DNA of 31,482 nucleotides, from positions 1-31,482 of the forward strand of contig CAZPEM010000018.1 of NCBI GenBank assembly GCA_964585575.1. Direction: 5' to 3'. The notes beneath the pieces were generated by a model. That model searched no databases, was not told the origin of the DNA, and worked only from the letters and a program-made list of their open reading frames with translations. This document shows, in pieces, positions 15,151 through 22,991 of the stretch (its first letter is position 1; every line of letters starts with the position of its first letter). The stretch is from UBA4655 sp964585575. GTDB taxonomy: Bacteria; Planctomycetota; Planctomycetia; Pirellulales; UBA1268. Both the position numbers and the translations under genes were made by a program.

Positions 15151-15911
15151 GTGCCTCCGGTCGCGGCCGGTCCTGCCCGAACCTTTTTCCACTCGATGAC
15201 GACCCGCTCCGGCCAGCTCCGCCGAACCACCGCCCCGGCAAGTCCCGCACGGCTGCAGATCTCGCGGTATTCCGCGACCGTCCGGGCGGCCCGCACCGAG
15301 AGGGGCCCATCGACCCGGGCGACCCGAGATCGGCAGATGAACGCGGTGGCAGCCACCGCGAGCGCGAGCCCCGCTCCGCTGCGAACGAGGTCCGAAACGA
15401 CGACGCCTCGCCTCGCCGCCTTCGCCATGCTCCGCAGGACCGACTCGGCCGTGTCGTCGTCGAGATGGTGGAGAAACAGCGAACTCGTCGCCACGTCGCA
15501 GGGAGGGCAGCCCTCGAGCACGACGTCGCGGACCGCAAACGTGACCGACGGATCCCGTCCCGCGGCGAACCCGACGGCCCGGTCGATCGCTCGCCGGCTC
15601 ACGTCGATTCCACTCACGGTGACCGATCCGATCCGACGGCGGTGACGACCCCGCGAAAGCAGGCTCGCGAGGGCGACCGTGACATCGCCGCCACCGCAGG
15701 CGATGTCGACGATCTGAAGCGGCCGATCCGGCGCATTCGCGTCGGCCGCGATCCGCCCGATGGCCCTGGCCAGTTGGGAGGCCGTCCTCGAAAGAAGATT
15801 GATCCGGCCGAGCGCGTCGAGGGCTGCCAGGTGCTCCGCCGCGGGAAGCGATGGGTCGTCCATCAGTTCCGGTTCGCGAACGGGAGCGACTCGCCAGAGG
15901 TCGGCCAGCAT
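15147..15911 (-). CDS. class I SAM-dependent methyltransferase
   Basis: This is a 254-aa protein. Motif I is IVDIACGGGDVTVALA (67-82), followed by an acidic strand (SGIDVS) and the LFLHHLDDD helix typical of UbiE-like or O-/C-methyltransferases. The N-terminal helix EPELMDDPSLPAAEHLAALDALGRIN is conserved in appearance among methyltransferases beside such PKS genes. The ATG at 15911 lacks a strong Shine-Dalgarno; an adjacent in-frame GTG at 15920 is an alternative. It lies 28 bp after the small lipoprotein gene and overlaps the FAD gene by ATGA. The likely substrate is a hydroxyl or ring carbon of the polyketide. Confidence 0.88.
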   Translation of the reverse strand: MLADLWRVAPVREPELMDDPSLPAAEHLAALDALGRINLLSRTASQLARAIGRIAADANAPDRPLQIVDIACGGGDVTVALASLLSRGRHRRRIGSVTVSGIDVSRRAIDRAVGFAAGRDPSVTFAVRDVVLEGCPPCDVATSSLFLHHLDDDTAESVLRSMAKAARRGVVVSDLVRSGAGLALAVAATAFICRSRVARVDGPLSVRAARTVAEYREICSRAGLAGAVVRRSWPERVVIEWKKVRAGPAATGGT

Positions 15912-15939
15912 ACCGACCACTATACGGGAACGATCCAAC

Positions 15940-16365
15940 TCACGGTGAAGGCGGACACGGGGGCGTCTGCCCGTCGGCGAGCACCACGCCGCCGCCGCCG
16001 TCCGACGACCCGATGAGCGTCGCGCCGGGGATCTGCGGACATGGCGGCACCCCCTGCGTTGCGACGACCGGTGTCCCGCCGATCCCACTCACGACGGGAG
16101 CACCGACGACGGGACCTCCGATGACAGGCCCGCCCACCACCGCACCGGCAGGCATCGCGGCCGCGGGAACGGCCCCGACGGGAGCGGCCGCCATGACCGG
16201 CTGCGTCGCGGACTGCGGCTGCGGGTAGACGGGAGCCGCGTAGGGCGGTGCGTAGGCGTAGCTATTTTGCGCATGATGGTGGGCGCAGCCCCCCGCGGCC
16301 CCGAGGGCTGCGAGCAGCAAACATTCCCAGCGAAAAACGGAGTCACCTCGTCCGTCGGACAGCAT
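15940..16365 (-). CDS. small Pro/Val/Gly-rich predicted lipoprotein
   Basis: This is a 141-aa protein not matched to a family. The ATG at 16365 opens a short basic stretch, a hydrophobic core (CLLLAALGAAGG) and Cys27 at an AAGGC lipobox-like site. The mature part is low complexity: a His cluster (CAHHHAQN), a Tyr/Pro stretch (about 36-50) and GGPV-type repeats (78-95). Two CP motifs occur near the end (PPCP). Only 28 bp separate it from the methyltransferase start, so it may be the first gene of the PKS operon. Two other frames are open across it, and the lipobox frame is the best supported. Confidence 0.55.
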   Translation of the reverse strand: MLSDGRGDSVFRWECLLLAALGAAGGCAHHHAQNSYAYAPPYAAPVYPQPQSATQPVMAAAPVGAVPAAAMPAGAVVGGPVIGGPVVGAPVVSGIGGTPVVATQGVPPCPQIPGATLIGSSDGGGGVVLADGQTPPCPPSP

Positions 16366-16563
16366 CACGGTCACGGCCTCCACGGGCCGGCCATGGCCGA
16401 TCGAGGCCCTGGCCGAAAAGCCCCTCTGAATGCATTGACAGTAGGGACGCCACACGTGCCGGGCAATCCGAAAAACACGCCGCGATACCGGGCCCGGGCG
16501 GTCCCGGGGAAACGCGTCGCTCGGGGGCGCGTGGTGGTGACCACGGCAACGCGGCTCCCGTGG
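16366..16563. other. intergenic region upstream of the lipoprotein gene
   Basis: About 200 bp separate the FIST terminator from the lipoprotein start. GTGGT-G-ACCAC (16534-16544) is a small dyad that could be an operator, and a CCGGGCCCGG palindrome lies near 16490. This is the likely promoter region of the PKS operon, but no -10/-35 pair is convincing. Confidence 0.3.
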
Positions 16564-16582
16564 AAAACGAGGCGACGCCTCG
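16564..16582 (-). terminator. intrinsic terminator after the mtn-FIST operon
   Basis: Read on the minus strand, CGAGGCG and CGCCTCG form a perfect 7-bp inverted repeat (16568-16574 and 16576-16582) with one central base, followed at once by TTTTCC. It begins 10 nt after the FIST stop codon. The very short loop must open to three or more bases, leaving a 6-bp GC stem. Position, stem and T-run agree. Confidence 0.7.
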
Positions 16583-16591
16583 GCAAAACCT

Positions 16592-17839
16592 TTAAGGACG
16601 ATCGTTTTCCGCCGTCGGCCCGCGGGCCGGCTCGAACACCGCGATGCTCGCCGTGAACCCGTGCAGGCAGTTGCGGCGGCCGATCGGGCCGATTTCTCCC
16701 TGCGCGAAAAACCCGGCGGCGGGAATCGGGCCGTAGCAGGCCTCGACGGCACGAGCGTCGTGGTGCGGCTCCGCAAAGAGGCGGCTGCCGCGGCCGTTGC
16801 ACGAGAAGACGAGCGCCCCGGCAGGCGCCGTTCCCGCCGAAGCGTCGCGGGCCCGCCCCAGCAGGGTGCGCAGATCGGCGTCGGCGCTCGCGGCATCGCG
16901 AACGTGAAACTGGACTGTCTGCCCGACGCGGACATGGTCGCCGATCGCGATCACGCCCGAACGCGGTTCGGCGCCGACGACGTTGCGGACGAGAAAGTCC
17001 CCATGGGAGAAGCTGTCCTGGTATTCGCTCGCGACCCTGCCGACGTGGAGCGACGAGCGAACGAGGTTCTTCTCGTCGGCGTCGAGGCCCTCGTAGATCT
17101 CCTGCAGCCGTTCGAGCGCAGGCCTGCCCCCGAGCTCGAAGATCACGTTCTCCTCCGCCTTCGTGACCAAGAGCGTCCGCCCGATCGGCCGGCAGCCCTG
17201 CGAGACGACCGGCCGCACGCGGACGCTTCCCGACACGATGAACCCGACGGCACCGGAGTCGTACGTCGCGCCATCCAGCAGGAGCGTGTTGCCGCCGGGC
17301 GAGTTCGCTCCGCTGAGCATGCCTCCCACGACCGGAACTCCGGGATGGTCCTCCCCGAGCCGATCGATGAACGGCTCCACGGGAAACGAGAACGGGTCGG
17401 CGAGCATGATCAGGGTGGCGTCCGGCGGCCAGGCCTGTCCGATCGCCGGCGGCCAGCCCGCGAACAAGCCGCCGTCGGGCGTGCGGGCATGCTCGATCGC
17501 GAACGGCGTGAGCGTCGCACCCGGAAACCGGCCGAGCCAGACCGCGACCGCGGGCCCGGCCTCCTCCTCGCGACCGCACGCGATCACCCCTTCGACGGTG
17601 CCGCCGACGAGGCAGCCCGCGGCGACGGACTCCCTCATGGTCTCCATCGCCGACCGGGCCGTCCGCCGGTCGATGTTCGAGAGGAAGACGACGCCGACGT
17701 CGGCATCCCCGCCGACCATCTTCGTGGCCGCGGCCGCCGCCTCCCGCACCGCACGCTCGATGTCGGCGGCCGTCGAGAGGCCCACGCCGCACGCCGGTGG
17801 CGCCGCATCCATCCCGGCGTTGTCCGAGGAAGGCGTCAT
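16592..17839 (-). CDS. FIST domain protein (FIST_N plus FIST_C)
   Basis: This is a 415-aa soluble protein made of the two FIST sensory domains with no attached kinase, GGDEF or methyl-accepting output. FIST_N covers about 35-225 (VGVVFLSN ... CLVGGTVEGVIACGREEEAGPAVAVWL ... VPVVGGMLSGAN). FIST_C covers about 235-395 and ends in FSCNGRGSRLF and AGFFAQGEIGP. FIST domains are thought to bind small ligands, possibly amino acids. Its ATG touches the mtnC stop (TGA-ATG, no gap), so it is translated with the methionine salvage genes. A role in sensing or binding a pathway metabolite is only inference. Confidence 0.9.
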   Translation of the reverse strand: MTPSSDNAGMDAAPPACGVGLSTAADIERAVREAAAAATKMVGGDADVGVVFLSNIDRRTARSAMETMRESVAAGCLVGGTVEGVIACGREEEAGPAVAVWLGRFPGATLTPFAIEHARTPDGGLFAGWPPAIGQAWPPDATLIMLADPFSFPVEPFIDRLGEDHPGVPVVGGMLSGANSPGGNTLLLDGATYDSGAVGFIVSGSVRVRPVVSQGCRPIGRTLLVTKAEENVIFELGGRPALERLQEIYEGLDADEKNLVRSSLHVGRVASEYQDSFSHGDFLVRNVVGAEPRSGVIAIGDHVRVGQTVQFHVRDAASADADLRTLLGRARDASAGTAPAGALVFSCNGRGSRLFAEPHHDARAVEACYGPIPAAGFFAQGEIGPIGRRNCLHGFTASIAVFEPARGPTAENDRP

Positions 17840-18553
17840 TCAGATCACGATCTCGGCGAACGACTCGATCGGCTCGTGGTCCAGCAGTCCACCGGGCGGC
17901 CTGTTGCCGGGCCGCACGGCCAGCGCCGTCGCCATCCCGGCGGCACGGGCGGCGTCGAGCTCCTCGCCGACGTCGCTGACGAAGAGGATCGACCGCGGCT
18001 CGAGCCCCATGTCGGCGGCGATCGCGCGGTAGCTGTCGGGATTTCGCTTGGGGCCGGTCGTCGTGTCGTAGTGACCTCGAAGGTAGGGCGTCAGGTCGCC
18101 CGCCAGTGTGTGCGAGAAGAAGAGCTGCTGTGCCTGCACCGAGCCCGACGAGTAGATCCGCACGTCGAGCCCCGCCTCGCTCCAGGAGCGGATCGCGGCC
18201 GCGACGTCGTCGAAGACGTGGGAGACCAGCTCACCGCGGTCGAAGCCCGCCTTCCAGATCATTCCCTGGATGGCCTTCAAGGGGGTGCTTTTCACGTCGC
18301 GGTTCATGAGGTCGATGGCGGCGAGCGTGGCCTGGGTCACGCCCCGCGGGTCGTCGAGGGCCGTCGCCGAGACGCCGGCATCGTCGGCGAGCTGGCGGGC
18401 GAGTTCCTGCACGTGCTGGTCGCCCGCGTTGGCCGACAGAAATCCCGCGACGTGCTTCTTCGCGAACTCGAACAGAACGTCGTAGACGAACGAGATCGAG
18501 GAGGTCGTCCCCTCGACGTCGAGCACGATCCCCTCACCACCGAAAACGATCAC
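17840..18553 (-). CDS. mtnC: enolase-phosphatase E1 of methionine salvage
   Basis: This is a 237-aa HAD-superfamily enzyme that enolises and dephosphorylates 2,3-diketo-5-methylthiopentyl-1-phosphate to give acireductone. HAD motif I is LDVEGTTSSISFVYDVLF with nucleophile Asp12, the E1-specific form. Motif II is IYSSGSVQAQQLFF, the motif III lysine is in GPKRNPDSY, and motif IV is LFVSDVGEELDAA. Length is normal. The GTG start overlaps the mtnD stop in a GTGA junction. Its product is the substrate of MtnD, encoded directly upstream. Confidence 0.95.
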   Translation of the reverse strand: MIVFGGEGIVLDVEGTTSSISFVYDVLFEFAKKHVAGFLSANAGDQHVQELARQLADDAGVSATALDDPRGVTQATLAAIDLMNRDVKSTPLKAIQGMIWKAGFDRGELVSHVFDDVAAAIRSWSEAGLDVRIYSSGSVQAQQLFFSHTLAGDLTPYLRGHYDTTTGPKRNPDSYRAIAADMGLEPRSILFVSDVGEELDAARAAGMATALAVRPGNRPPGGLLDHEPIESFAEIVI

Positions 18554-19113
18554 GATCTCGCGCTCCCCGCGACGTACGCGGGGCCGAGACAGAGCGGCTC
18601 GTAGGCCGCGTGAACGCCCTCTTCCGCGTAGTGAGGCGTCCAGCCGCTCATGTCCTGGAAGAGCCGGATCGCGCGGATCCGCCTGTCCTTGCAGAGGTCG
18701 AACCAGTGCCGGGTTCCCATCGGCACGCTGATCAGGTCGCCGGCATGCACCTCGATCGCGAACACGGGCGACGTGACCGGGTTGATGTGGAAGACGCCGC
18801 TTCCCACGAGGATGAACCGGATCTCGTCCTCGGTGTGGGTGTGTTCCTTCGCGAACTTCGCGAGCATCACTTCGAGGTTGGGCGTCTCGGGCCGGATGTC
18901 GACGACGTCGGCGGTCACGAAGCCGCCTCGGGCCTTGAGCTCGTCGATCTCGGGGGCGTAGGCCGCGAGGATCGCCTCGGGCGGGGCGGCGGGATCGACC
19001 CTGTCTTCGAGCGGCCAGCGGTCGAACTGGATGCCGTGTTCGGAAAGAAAACTCGCGATCTCGGCCGCGTCGGTGATCCGGCGGCCCAGGGCGGGAACGG
19101 TGACGATGGCCAT
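18550..19113 (-). CDS. mtnD: acireductone dioxygenase
   Basis: This is a 187-aa cupin enzyme that converts acireductone and O2 to the keto acid of methionine and formate (Fe form) or to an off-pathway product with CO (Ni form). The metal ligands are visible: His91, His93 and Glu97 in KEHTHTEDEIRF, and His136 in GTRHWFDL, the same spacing pattern as Klebsiella ARD. The start at 19113 overlaps the mtnB stop (TGATG) and the stop overlaps mtnC. The metal in vivo cannot be told from sequence. Confidence 0.95.
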   Translation of the reverse strand: MAIVTVPALGRRITDAAEIASFLSEHGIQFDRWPLEDRVDPAAPPEAILAAYAPEIDELKARGGFVTADVVDIRPETPNLEVMLAKFAKEHTHTEDEIRFILVGSGVFHINPVTSPVFAIEVHAGDLISVPMGTRHWFDLCKDRRIRAIRLFQDMSGWTPHYAEEGVHAAYEPLCLGPAYVAGSARS

Positions 19114-19754
19114 CAGATGGTCTCCGAGCGACGAACGACCTCGAACAGGAACTCGTAGATCTCGATGTGGCGACGAGCCTCCTCGAGCGATTTGCCCCAA
19201 GTGTAAAGCCCGTGGCCGGAGAGCAGAAAGCCGTGGAAGGGGTGCCGCGGGCCGCCGTCGAATCCGGCGGACTCGATCCGCCTCCGCACCCGGTTGGAAA
19301 GCTCCCGCATGTCCTGGCTGTTCTCGAAGATCGGCACGTCCTCGAACGTGTCGTGGGTCTTGATCCCCTCGAGCCCCTTGAGCATCTCGTAGCCCTCGAT
19401 CCGCAGCCGTCCGGCCGGCAGATGCTTCCGCGAGAGGACCGTGGCCCAGACCGAATGCGTGTGGAGCACGGCGCCCACCGACGGGATCATCTCGGCGATG
19501 AGGCAGTGGAGGAGCGTTTCGGCGCTCGAGGGCCGGCCGGAGCCGTCGATGACCCGTCCCTCGCGGTCCACGCGGACGAAGTCGTTCTCGCCGAGGGCCG
19601 ACTTGTCGAGCCCGCTCGCGGTGATGACCAGTTCGAGCGGGTCCCGCGAGGCGACGACCGAGTAGTTGCTGCTCGTGCCCCGCGACCAGCCCCGCGCGTG
19701 GAACTCCCGCCCGATCTCCCGAAGCCTCCCGGTCAACGCGTGCACGTCCTGCAT
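19113..19754 (-). CDS. mtnB: methylthioribulose-1-phosphate dehydratase
   Basis: This is a 213-aa class II aldolase-fold enzyme that dehydrates 5-methylthioribulose-1-phosphate. Features are FHARGWSRGTSSNYSV (18-33), the PSSAETLLH motif (75-83, with Glu79) and zinc ligands His98 and His100 in HTHS; a third His lies in FLLSGHGLYTWG. I use the ATG at 19754; AGGAG lies about 15 nt upstream, which is far. A GTG at 19781 would add nine residues but has no Shine-Dalgarno. The gene follows cardiolipin synthase by about 50 bp and precedes mtnD with a 1-bp overlap. No mtnA or mtnK is in the window. Confidence 0.93.
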   Translation of the reverse strand: MQDVHALTGRLREIGREFHARGWSRGTSSNYSVVASRDPLELVITASGLDKSALGENDFVRVDREGRVIDGSGRPSSAETLLHCLIAEMIPSVGAVLHTHSVWATVLSRKHLPAGRLRIEGYEMLKGLEGIKTHDTFEDVPIFENSQDMRELSNRVRRRIESAGFDGGPRHPFHGFLLSGHGLYTWGKSLEEARRHIEIYEFLFEVVRRSETI

Positions 19755-19806
19755 GACCGAAGAATGTACGTCTCCTGCCACACGACGGCAAACCCAACCG
19801 TGTCAT

Positions 19807-21294
19807 TCACAGGTAGGGGGAAAAGAGACGGGCGATGCCGTCCCGCAGCCGGATCGGCAGGCTGCGGGAGTCGACCTCCTCGAGCGTCTTGCGGCGAGAG
19901 GCGGCGATCCGCTCCGCGATGAGATCGTCGAGCCGGCCCGCGAAGCCGCGGTCGTGGACCTCGACGTTGAACTCGAAATTGAGCCGCATGCTCCGCTCGT
20001 CCCAGTTGCCGCTGCCCACCATCGCCCAGGCCCGATCCACCACCATCAGCTTCGAATGGTCGAAAGGGGGCGGCGACATCCAGACGATGCAGCCGCGGCC
20101 GAGCACCTGCCAGAGCATCGCCGTCGAGGCCCAGCTCACGAGCGCCAGGTTGTTCTCCTCCGGCAGCACGATCTCCACCTTCACCCCCCGCATCGCCGCC
20201 ACGTCGAGCGCCTGGCAGACCGCGTCGTCCGGCAGGAAATACGGCGTCATGATCCGCACCGACTCCTGCGCCGCCGCGAGGGCCCCCACGATCACAAGCT
20301 TGATGCGGCCGATGTCGGGATCGTCGGGGCCAAACCGGATGCCGCGGGCGAGCATCGCCTCGGGCGGGGCGGCCACGGCGGCGAGCTCCTGGTCCCAGGC
20401 CGTGCCCGTGAGCTGCTCGCCGCAGGCGAACGCCCAGTCCTCGACGAACACCTCGAGCAGCTGGGCCACCGCCGGCCCTCGGAGCCGGAAGTGCATGTCG
20501 CGGACCGGGTGCCTCGGATTTCGCGAGAGCCAGCAGCCATCGCGGATGTTGAGGCCGCCGGTGAAGCCGAGCCTGCCGTCGATCACCATGATCTTCCGGT
20601 GGTTGCGGAGATTCGAGTAGGGAAAGTAGATCGGCACGGCGGCGGGGAGGAACCGCTCCACGCGGACCCCCGAGCGGGCGAGCCTCCCGACGATCGACGG
20701 GAAGGTATAGCTCGATCCGATCCCGTCGATGAGCACCCGCACCGCCACGCCCCGTGCCGCCGCGCGGGACAGTGCGTCGGCGAAGATCCGGCCGGTCGGG
20801 TCGTTGTCGAAGATGTAGCTCGCCACGGCGACGCTCTCGGTCGCGGCGTCGATCGCCGCGAGCATCCTGGGGTAGGCCTCGTCACCCCCGATGAGCGGCT
20901 CGACGAGGTTGCCGTCGAGGAGCGGCCGGCCGGTCGTCCGGCCGACGAGCTCAGCGAGCGACCGCAACGGAGAGCCGTCGGGGCCGAGGGCGGCGTCGAG
21001 CCGCGCCGGCGTGGCCGCGGCCTCGGCGAGCTCCCGCTCGACGCGGAAGCCCCCGGCCCGCAGCTGGGTCGCCCGCGAGCGGATCCGGTTCACGCCGAGC
21101 ACCCAGTAGGCGATGTCGCCGAAAAACGGGGAGAGCCAGATGAGCCCCACCCAGCCGATCGTGCTGCGGGTGTCGCGTTTCGTCAGGATCGCATGCGCCG
21201 AGGAGAAGACGTTCACCGCCAGCAGCGTCACGGCCACCACGTGCGGCCAGAGCAGAAGCCACCACCGCCACGCGTTCTCGAGGAATTGCTCCAT
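19807..21294 (-). CDS. cls: cardiolipin synthase (phospholipase D superfamily)
   Basis: This is a 495-aa membrane enzyme that condenses two phosphatidylglycerol molecules, or a related pair, into cardiolipin. Two N-terminal hydrophobic segments (about 11-32 and 46-67) contain the PLDc_N pattern STIGWVGLIWLSPFFGDIAYWVLG. Two HKD motifs are complete: His232, Lys234, Asp239 (NHRKIMVID) and His413, Lys415, Asp420 (DHSKLMVVD), each followed by a GS/GG-N block. The start lies 6 bp after the stop of the TIM-barrel gene. It precedes mtnB by about 50 bp, so phospholipid and methionine salvage genes may share a message. Confidence 0.92.
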   Translation of the reverse strand: MEQFLENAWRWWLLLWPHVVAVTLLAVNVFSSAHAILTKRDTRSTIGWVGLIWLSPFFGDIAYWVLGVNRIRSRATQLRAGGFRVERELAEAAATPARLDAALGPDGSPLRSLAELVGRTTGRPLLDGNLVEPLIGGDEAYPRMLAAIDAATESVAVASYIFDNDPTGRIFADALSRAAARGVAVRVLIDGIGSSYTFPSIVGRLARSGVRVERFLPAAVPIYFPYSNLRNHRKIMVIDGRLGFTGGLNIRDGCWLSRNPRHPVRDMHFRLRGPAVAQLLEVFVEDWAFACGEQLTGTAWDQELAAVAAPPEAMLARGIRFGPDDPDIGRIKLVIVGALAAAQESVRIMTPYFLPDDAVCQALDVAAMRGVKVEIVLPEENNLALVSWASTAMLWQVLGRGCIVWMSPPPFDHSKLMVVDRAWAMVGSGNWDERSMRLNFEFNVEVHDRGFAGRLDDLIAERIAASRRKTLEEVDSRSLPIRLRDGIARLFSPYL

Positions 21295-21300
21295 GGCCGC

Positions 21301-22206
21301 CTAATACACGTTGGGGATGAATCGTCCGCCGCGGCACCGCTTGAGATGCTCGAGGGCCGCCACCTGCCCCGTCGTCTCGAGCGCGTCGCGGTAGACGGGG
21401 TCGTGGAATCCCTCGATGTCGATCGAGCCCCGCCAGCCCGCCAGCCGCAGCGTGCCGATGAGATCGGTCCAGTTCGTATCGCCGAACCCCGGCGTGCGGT
21501 GGTGCAGATACGGCACGCCGCCGCGGATGCCGTGCTCGCGGATCACGTCCCAGAGCACGGTCGCATCCTTCCCGTGGACATGCCAGATGCGGTGGGCCCA
21601 GCGGCGCAGCTGCGGCAGCGGGTCGGCGAAGCTCGCGAGCTGGTGGCAGGGCTCCCACTCGAGGCCGACCGCGGGGCTTGCCACCTCGGCGAACATCATC
21701 TCCCAGGCCCGCGGGGCATGGGCGATGTTCCAGTCGCCGCGGTCCCAGTTTCCCCGCTTGTCGCAGTTTTCGAACGCGATCCTCACGCCCGCATCCTCCG
21801 CCCGCCGCGCAAGCTTCGAAAACACGTCGCGAAACTTCGGCATCGACTCGGGCACCGGCCGGTCGGGAATCCGGCCGGCGAATCCTGAAACGACGTCGCA
21901 ACCGAACGAGCTCGCCGCATCGATCAGCCGCTCCCAGTCCCGCACGGTCTCGGGGCTCGTGAGCGGGTTGCCGTAGACGCCGATCGCGCTGACGCACGGC
22001 AGCGGCGAGCCCGGGTCCGGCTCGCGTGCGTCGAGCGAACGCCGCACCGATTCCGCGAGCCGCTCGAGCGGAAAGTCGCCGACCGACCGGCCGAAGGAGA
22101 TCTGGAACGACTCGAAGCCGTGCGGCAGAAGCTGGGAGATCACCTCGGCCGTCCGGTCGTGCGCCGGGACGAGCGTGCCGATCCGGATGTCGTCGTGGGC
22201 CGTCAT
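21301..22206 (-). CDS. sugar phosphate isomerase/epimerase family TIM-barrel protein
   Basis: This is a 301-aa protein of the xylose-isomerase-like / AP endonuclease 2 fold. Likely metal-site residues appear on successive strands: FENCDKRG, VGLEWEPCHQ, IWHVHGKDA and GSIDIEGFHDP. Many planctomycete relatives are annotated only at family level, so the substrate is unknown. The ATG at 22206 lacks a clear Shine-Dalgarno and sits 41 bp from the divergent EEP start. It leads the operon with cardiolipin synthase 6 bp downstream. Confidence 0.85.
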   Translation of the reverse strand: MTAHDDIRIGTLVPAHDRTAEVISQLLPHGFESFQISFGRSVGDFPLERLAESVRRSLDAREPDPGSPLPCVSAIGVYGNPLTSPETVRDWERLIDAASSFGCDVVSGFAGRIPDRPVPESMPKFRDVFSKLARRAEDAGVRIAFENCDKRGNWDRGDWNIAHAPRAWEMMFAEVASPAVGLEWEPCHQLASFADPLPQLRRWAHRIWHVHGKDATVLWDVIREHGIRGGVPYLHHRTPGFGDTNWTDLIGTLRLAGWRGSIDIEGFHDPVYRDALETTGQVAALEHLKRCRGGRFIPNVY

Positions 22207-22247
22207 GCGGAAAGCGTACCACGCGCGACTCTGGCAGAATACGAGCC

Positions 22248-22958
22248 ATGAGGCTTTTGAGCTGGAACATCCACAAGGGCATCGGCGGCCGCGACCGCCG
22301 CTATTCGCTCGCACGGATCATCGACTGCATCGAGACCGAGAATCCCGATCTCGTCTGCCTCCAGGAGGTCGACCGGCTCGTTCGCCGCAGCCGGTTTGAC
22401 GACCAGCCCCGATTGCTTTCGAGCTACTTCCGCTGCCACTCCGTATTTCAGGCGAACGTCCAGGTCGGCGACGGCGCCTACGGCAACCTCGTGCTCTCCC
22501 GCTGGCCCGTGCAGAGCCGTCACCGCGTGACGCTGCGGCTCGGCTCGCGGAAGTCCCGCGGGGCGCAGCTCGTGCTCGTCGATACGCCCGAGGGGCCGCT
22601 CCATCTCGTGAACACCCACCTCGGCCTCGCGGAGCACGAGCGGCACTGGCAGATGACGAGGCTGCTCGGACACATGCTCTTCCGCGCGGCCGACCGGCTG
22701 CCGACCTTGATCGTCGGCGACTTCAACGACTGGCGCAACACGCTCTCCGCGGGGCTGCTCGCCGAGAGCGGCTTCTCGCAGGTGACGAGCCCCGCAAGCC
22801 GGTTTCGGTCGTTTCCTTCGTGGCTGGCGATCGGGTCGCTCGACAAGGCGTTCGTGCGAGGGCCGGTCGCCGTCCGCCACGCCCGGATCGTGAAGACGAG
22901 CCTCTCGAAGGCGGCGAGCGACCACCTTCCGCTCGTCGTCGACTTTCATCTGCGGTAG
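22248..22958 (+). CDS. endonuclease/exonuclease/phosphatase (EEP) family protein
   Basis: This is a 236-aa metal-dependent phosphodiesterase-like enzyme. All EEP landmarks are present: Asn7 (SWNIHKG), Glu40 (CLQEVD), His124 (NTHLG), Asp158/Asn160 (GDFND), Asp199 (SLDKAF) and Asp225/His226 (SDHLPLV). It is compact with no signal peptide. The open frame extends upstream, but the ATG at 22248 begins the family domain directly. It is close to YbhP-type EEP proteins by layout; E. coli ybhP sits beside clsB, and here a cls gene is nearby on the other strand. The substrate is unknown. Confidence 0.88.
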   Translation: MRLLSWNIHKGIGGRDRRYSLARIIDCIETENPDLVCLQEVDRLVRRSRFDDQPRLLSSYFRCHSVFQANVQVGDGAYGNLVLSRWPVQSRHRVTLRLGSRKSRGAQLVLVDTPEGPLHLVNTHLGLAEHERHWQMTRLLGHMLFRAADRLPTLIVGDFNDWRNTLSAGLLAESGFSQVTSPASRFRSFPSWLAIGSLDKAFVRGPVAVRHARIVKTSLSKAASDHLPLVVDFHLR

Positions 22959-22961
22959 ACG

Positions 22962-22980
22962 CGGCTTTCGGTGCCAGCCG
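22962..22980. terminator. weak hairpin between convergent EEP and hemL genes
   Basis: CGGCT (22962-22966) pairs with AGCCG (22976-22980) around a 9-nt loop in the 33-bp convergent gap. There is no T-run on either strand, so terminator function is doubtful. Confidence 0.2.
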
Positions 22981-22991
22981 TCGGCCGAGCT

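Noticed and set aside
16661..21888. Two long plus-strand open frames (16661-18604 and 19666-21888).
   Set aside because: They are mirror images of the FIST, mtnC and cls/isomerase genes, with arginine- and histidine-rich low-complexity translations and no motifs.
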